NCBI GenBank assembly: GCA_002189035.1
Contig: NEEC01000004.1
Span: forward strand, 2,356,001 to 2,420,000
DNA length: 64,000 nt
Source of the DNA: Utricularia gibba
Taxonomy: Eukaryota; Streptophyta; Magnoliopsida; Lamiales; Lentibulariaceae
Direction of reading: 5' to 3'
In this document: positions 60,494 to 64,000 of the stretch, piece by piece
Numbering within the stretch: position 1 is the first letter of the stretch
Layout of the letters: the number at the start of each line of letters is the position of its first letter
Made by a program: the position numbers and the translations under genes
Notes under the pieces: model-generated
What the model was told of the DNA's origin: nothing
The model's database searches: none
The model's input: only the letters and a program-made list of their open reading frames with translations

Positions 60494-60837
60494 AATAATG
60501 GCTACTAATTTCCCATTTAATGAGGCATTAAACCCACTGTTAAGTCGACTGCCATGGGAACTGGGAAGGGAAGGGGCCATAACCATAACCAACACTTGTC
60601 CACTGATTATCTTTATTTTCTAATTTTGGGAAATCCAACAACAAGCCCCTCAGCATATTTGGTTGATATATTAGACATCTGATTTTATATGTGAAAAATG
60701 GAAATATTGGCTGCCTTTCTTTTCCCCTGTGCCACTGGATCTGATTGCATCCGGCGGGAGTAGTCGTTTGATACATAATTTTATATTGAATAATATATTA
60801 TAATCATATATTTGGTGATAGATATATGACCAATTCT

Positions 60838-61290
60838 TGTGTTAATCATCCTGATAGGTCTCAAAATCTGTAAATGCCATGTGAAAATCAAAACAGAAGA
60901 TCATTGTGAATCGGTTCATTGGGGAGTGACCAAATTGGTTTTCCTCGACATAAATCTGTGGGAAAAAGATCTCAAAAGTCTTCTAACCCCCGGTATGCCA
61001 ACAAACCGAAAAGTATCAAAATCTGATAGCAGTAGCCATTTTGTAGTTTTGAAAAGTAGCCGAATTATAAGAATATCAAAGTAAACGATGGTTATCTGTC
61101 AGCGAGACTATGGTACGACTACTATTCACATAAAGTAACCAATCTCGATAGAATTTGATCGACTTCAGTTCTCCCTATAAATAAGAGAAAGTTGGAAAAA
61201 TAAAGGATTGATCTCTCTTCATTCTACTTGTATTCTTCCCTCTTCCTTAGGTTAATGAATCTCATTTTTTAGTGAACTCCGTCAATTCGA
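60838..61290 (+). repeat. Possible solo LTR
   Basis: Starts TGTGTTAATC and has a promoter-like CTATAAATAAGAG (61167) followed by a CT-rich transcription-start-like region, the plan of many plant LTRs. No partner LTR or target duplication was found, so it may equally be a degraded promoter. Confidence 0.3.
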
Positions 61291-61799
61291 TGGTTTTTTT
61301 GTCTTCCAGCATTTTCCATATAAAATTTCTGATCTCTTTTTATCATTTTTGTTAAAACCACAACCTATAATACCCACATACCTTAAATTGAACCCAAGCA
61401 ATTCGGTCCAGTAGCTCGGAAATCGGACTCCCTTGATATAACTGATTTCTGACCATAACACATCCATTTATATTGAAATACAAACCTATGTATGAGATGA
61501 GTTGAGTTAATCATACAATAGTAAAATAAGATATTATTTTTTTATTTTTCAATTGCATGATAAATAATTATGTATAAATGAACAATTATGGATATTTTAA
61601 TAATCTTATATATAAAATTAAATTATAAACATTTATCTCAAACGAATAATAAATAGTTTTTCCTAAATAATATTTTGTTTAAATCACTTGCTTCTAGTAC
61701 AAATTAATCTTAGTCACTCATATTTAATATTGTGTAACATTAAAAATTACTACCAAACAAGCACTTGTTTAATAAACAAACACAATGTTATACTAAATT
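61291..61799. other. AT-rich intergenic DNA, no gene seen
   Basis: No recognisable coding or structured sequence. Confidence 0.5.
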
Positions 61800-62340
61800 G
61801 GCAACACCATCTCGATGGATGGTGTTTTTTTCATTGGAAGAAGGGTAATCAGTACAGGGTGGGGTTGCGTCATGGCGCTGCTTCATTGGTTGCACTGGTG
61901 CGCAACGGCAAGTACACACTGTTGTGGCTAAGAAATGCTTCCCTCAGTGCATTCCCCCCTTCCCTTCCCCACAAATACGCTGACACTCACCCGATCAGAT
62001 CAGATGAGATCAGATCAGGGATGGTGGTGGGTATTATGCCCTACTAGGCACTGCGCTTTGGCGTTGTCGCTGTTCGATGCCCTCACATGACCTCCACGTG
62101 ACTTGACATCTTTCTGCTACCTCAGTCGCGTGCGTCTGTCTGGTGCGGTGTAGTAGCAGTCTCACATTAGCTTCAACACATGACCATTATTTGAAGTGAA
62201 ACCCGTTTGTTGTTTTGCTTGGCGAAAGCGATAATGTTGAGGAGGAGCATGATGGGATGGGATGCGCCTGGGGCTGGGAATTGGGGATTGGGGATGATGA
62301 GCCGCGGCTCATAAAGCTGCTGTAGTTTTTGAAATACATG
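61800..62340. other. GC-richer island without an identified gene
   Basis: Markedly higher GC than its surroundings. It contains a GATCAGATCAGATGAGATCA repeat at 61995-62014 and GGGATTGGGGATGATGAGCC near 62285. No frame matches a known family on either strand, and I found no known plant microRNA. It may be an unannotated promoter or non-coding transcript. Confidence 0.35.
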
Positions 62341-64000
62341 TAATAATATCAATTTATGTGAAAAAGTGCGACAGCCAGGGAGGCTTTTTTTGTGTGTGTG
62401 CTCGCCAGCCTGTCTGTGTTCCTCATAAACGCCTTCAATTATTTTGTCTCCAAATCACGTGTTTAATTTCATAATAAAATAAGTATTTCTCAAATTTCCC
62501 ATCATTAATTACTATAATTGTTCAAATTATTTTGAAAATCCATTTTTTGTAGATATATTCGATTTCATATACACGTTAGCATATATATTTTGATATTCTA
62601 ATAACTGATTTGTATTCAAATGAATTCGTTAATAATGCAGTCGGATGTGGTGTTTATTTAGATCTGTTACATTGGCAATGGTTACTAAATCATAATTATT
62701 TCTGTGATTTTTAGTGATATTCTTTGAATAAAAAATAATACTAATTTAAAGCATAGATTTGAAAAAAATTGTAGTATCATCTTAAAATTGAAAAATCTAA
62801 CATTTTATCTAAAAAATGATAAATTATGTACTATTTGATAATTTGATATGAATATTGAAAATTGATATATGGATGGAGACACTAGTTTAGGATTGAGACG
62901 CGCATAAAACATGTACCGTAAATGTCCTGCGATTAAAAATTGAATAAGAAACCGCGTTCTTGGATGTGCACGTCCTTGTACCAAGCGGAGTCTCCGATAT
63001 TGTGTTTGTATGAAATGACGCTGATTTGTTTTTATTGTATTTGAAAACTGCAAATTAAAGATATCATTTTAATTTTATTTTTAAATGCGCTGTTAAAAAT
63101 TGCAGTTAGTTGTAAGATATGAGGTGTTACTTGTTTTTCTTTTGTTTATTAGAAAACTAATGTACAGTAAGATATTTACTCGTACCTAGCATTACTAAAG
63201 TAAATTGCTCGCTGATTCCCTAATCCATGTTCAAAGTCCCGTGCTCTTTTCATTCATTCAACTTGTACGCAACGGGTCTTTTTTAATTTTTTTTATTTAT
63301 GTAAATTTAAACATAAAATCCATACAATAAATGTTTTTAATTATTGCATGCTACACAATAAATCAACAGCCGACTGTTTCAGTTTTGTATATCTTTTATG
63401 GAAAAATTGATTAACCAGAATCATGGTCGCGCCCGATTGAATGATTTGAACTTTCCCTAATTGTAAAAATCACGCATTGATTATTATTATTATTATTATT
63501 ATTAATATTACTATTACTGTGGTTGTTGTTTTTCCAATTCAAGGGCGTGGGGTGGGGCTTGGATCGGTAACTACTTTAGGCGTACAAGTTGGTTTGCATG
63601 TGCAAGGGTAAAGCTGTGGAATAAATGTATAAAGGGAATCCCAAAAATAACTTTCAAGTACGTGTTGCCTCCAAAGCTCCTTTTCCTTTTACGTTTGTGC
63701 ATAGGCTCCAGGCATGGGATGCTGCGTCAAGAAATAACCTAATTCAACTTGGGATTAATGAACGCCTGGGCTACCCGCCTGCACCTACGGAAAACAGTTG
63801 TCATTACCTAATTTATTAGGATTTTTCTTATCAGCAATTTGTTTGAACTATGTAGCTTCCTGCCTGCGGCCTCCTCTGTTATTAGCAGTTTACCAGCTGC
63901 TTGTTGATAATTTAACTTTTTTTTTTTCTGTAAGATCAAGTTGATAAAATACAATGATTTTAAATTATAGATATAAAATAATAAACTTGGTGTGAGAAAC
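62341..64000. other. AT-rich intergenic DNA, no gene seen
   Basis: Only short frames without domains. A GC-richer patch at 63540-63810 has no identified role. Confidence 0.5.
63481..63503 (+). repeat. (TTA)n microsatellite, about 7-8 units
   Basis: Trinucleotide run in intergenic DNA. Confidence 0.9.

Noticed and set aside
61688-62047. 119-codon plus-strand frame in the GC-rich island
   Set aside because: It crosses from AT-rich to GC-rich DNA, its composition changes abruptly and it resembles no protein.

Overview
This is nuclear DNA from a flowering plant, most likely a eudicot. The genes have GT-AG introns, TATA boxes and AT-rich intergenic DNA, and they belong to plant families: a group-S bZIP, a plant purple acid phosphatase, an RD19-type cysteine protease, a plant glyoxal-oxidase-like protein and a BBR/BPC factor. 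The species cannot be named from the sequence. I found no tRNA, rRNA, CRISPR array, bacterial or organellar gene.

Five recognisable host genes stand apart in a sea of transposon remains. At 12.3-15.1 kb an intronless group-S bZIP gene (+) converges on an eight-exon secreted purple acid phosphatase gene (-), with 244 bp between the stop codons. At 19.6-21.4 kb lies a four-exon RD19/cathepsin F-like protease gene (+). At 33.2-34.9 kb lies an intronless glyoxal/galactose-oxidase-like gene (-). At 58.2-60.4 kb lies a BPC (GAGA-binding) transcription factor gene (-) with a leader intron and GA-rich DNA at its promoter. A sixth locus, 4.9-5.6 kb (-), keeps three phase-consistent exons of a probable Sec14/CRAL-TRIO protein and looks like a truncated gene fragment.

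The rest is layered mobile DNA. A broken Ty3/gypsy pol occupies 0-1.6 kb. A TRIM retrotransposon sits next to the Sec14-like fragment. A Copia element at 22.0-28.95 kb has a 5-bp target duplication and is interrupted by a hAT element that itself carries another repeat. A PIF/Harbinger relic at 30.6-32.4 kb keeps two convergent ORFs. A hAT MITE at 32.5 kb contains a G20 tract. A second Copia element at 39.2-46.9 kb (-), also with a target duplication, carries two nested insertions. hAT relics lie at 47.7-49.9 and 55.3-57.9 kb, with a Copia relic at 51.2-52.6 kb between two copies of a roughly 1-kb repeat. Three dispersed repeat families (called R1, R2 and R3 here) recur across the window.

The genes do not form a pathway or a cluster. 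The phosphatase, protease and oxidase all carry signal peptides and act in the secretory route or the cell wall; the bZIP and BPC proteins are nuclear regulators. The most useful observations are two single-base frame breaks, both in G5 runs of otherwise perfect genes (probable assembly errors), the nested transposon order that can be read from target duplications, and the possible self-regulation of the BPC gene. I did not find a convincing new biological system.
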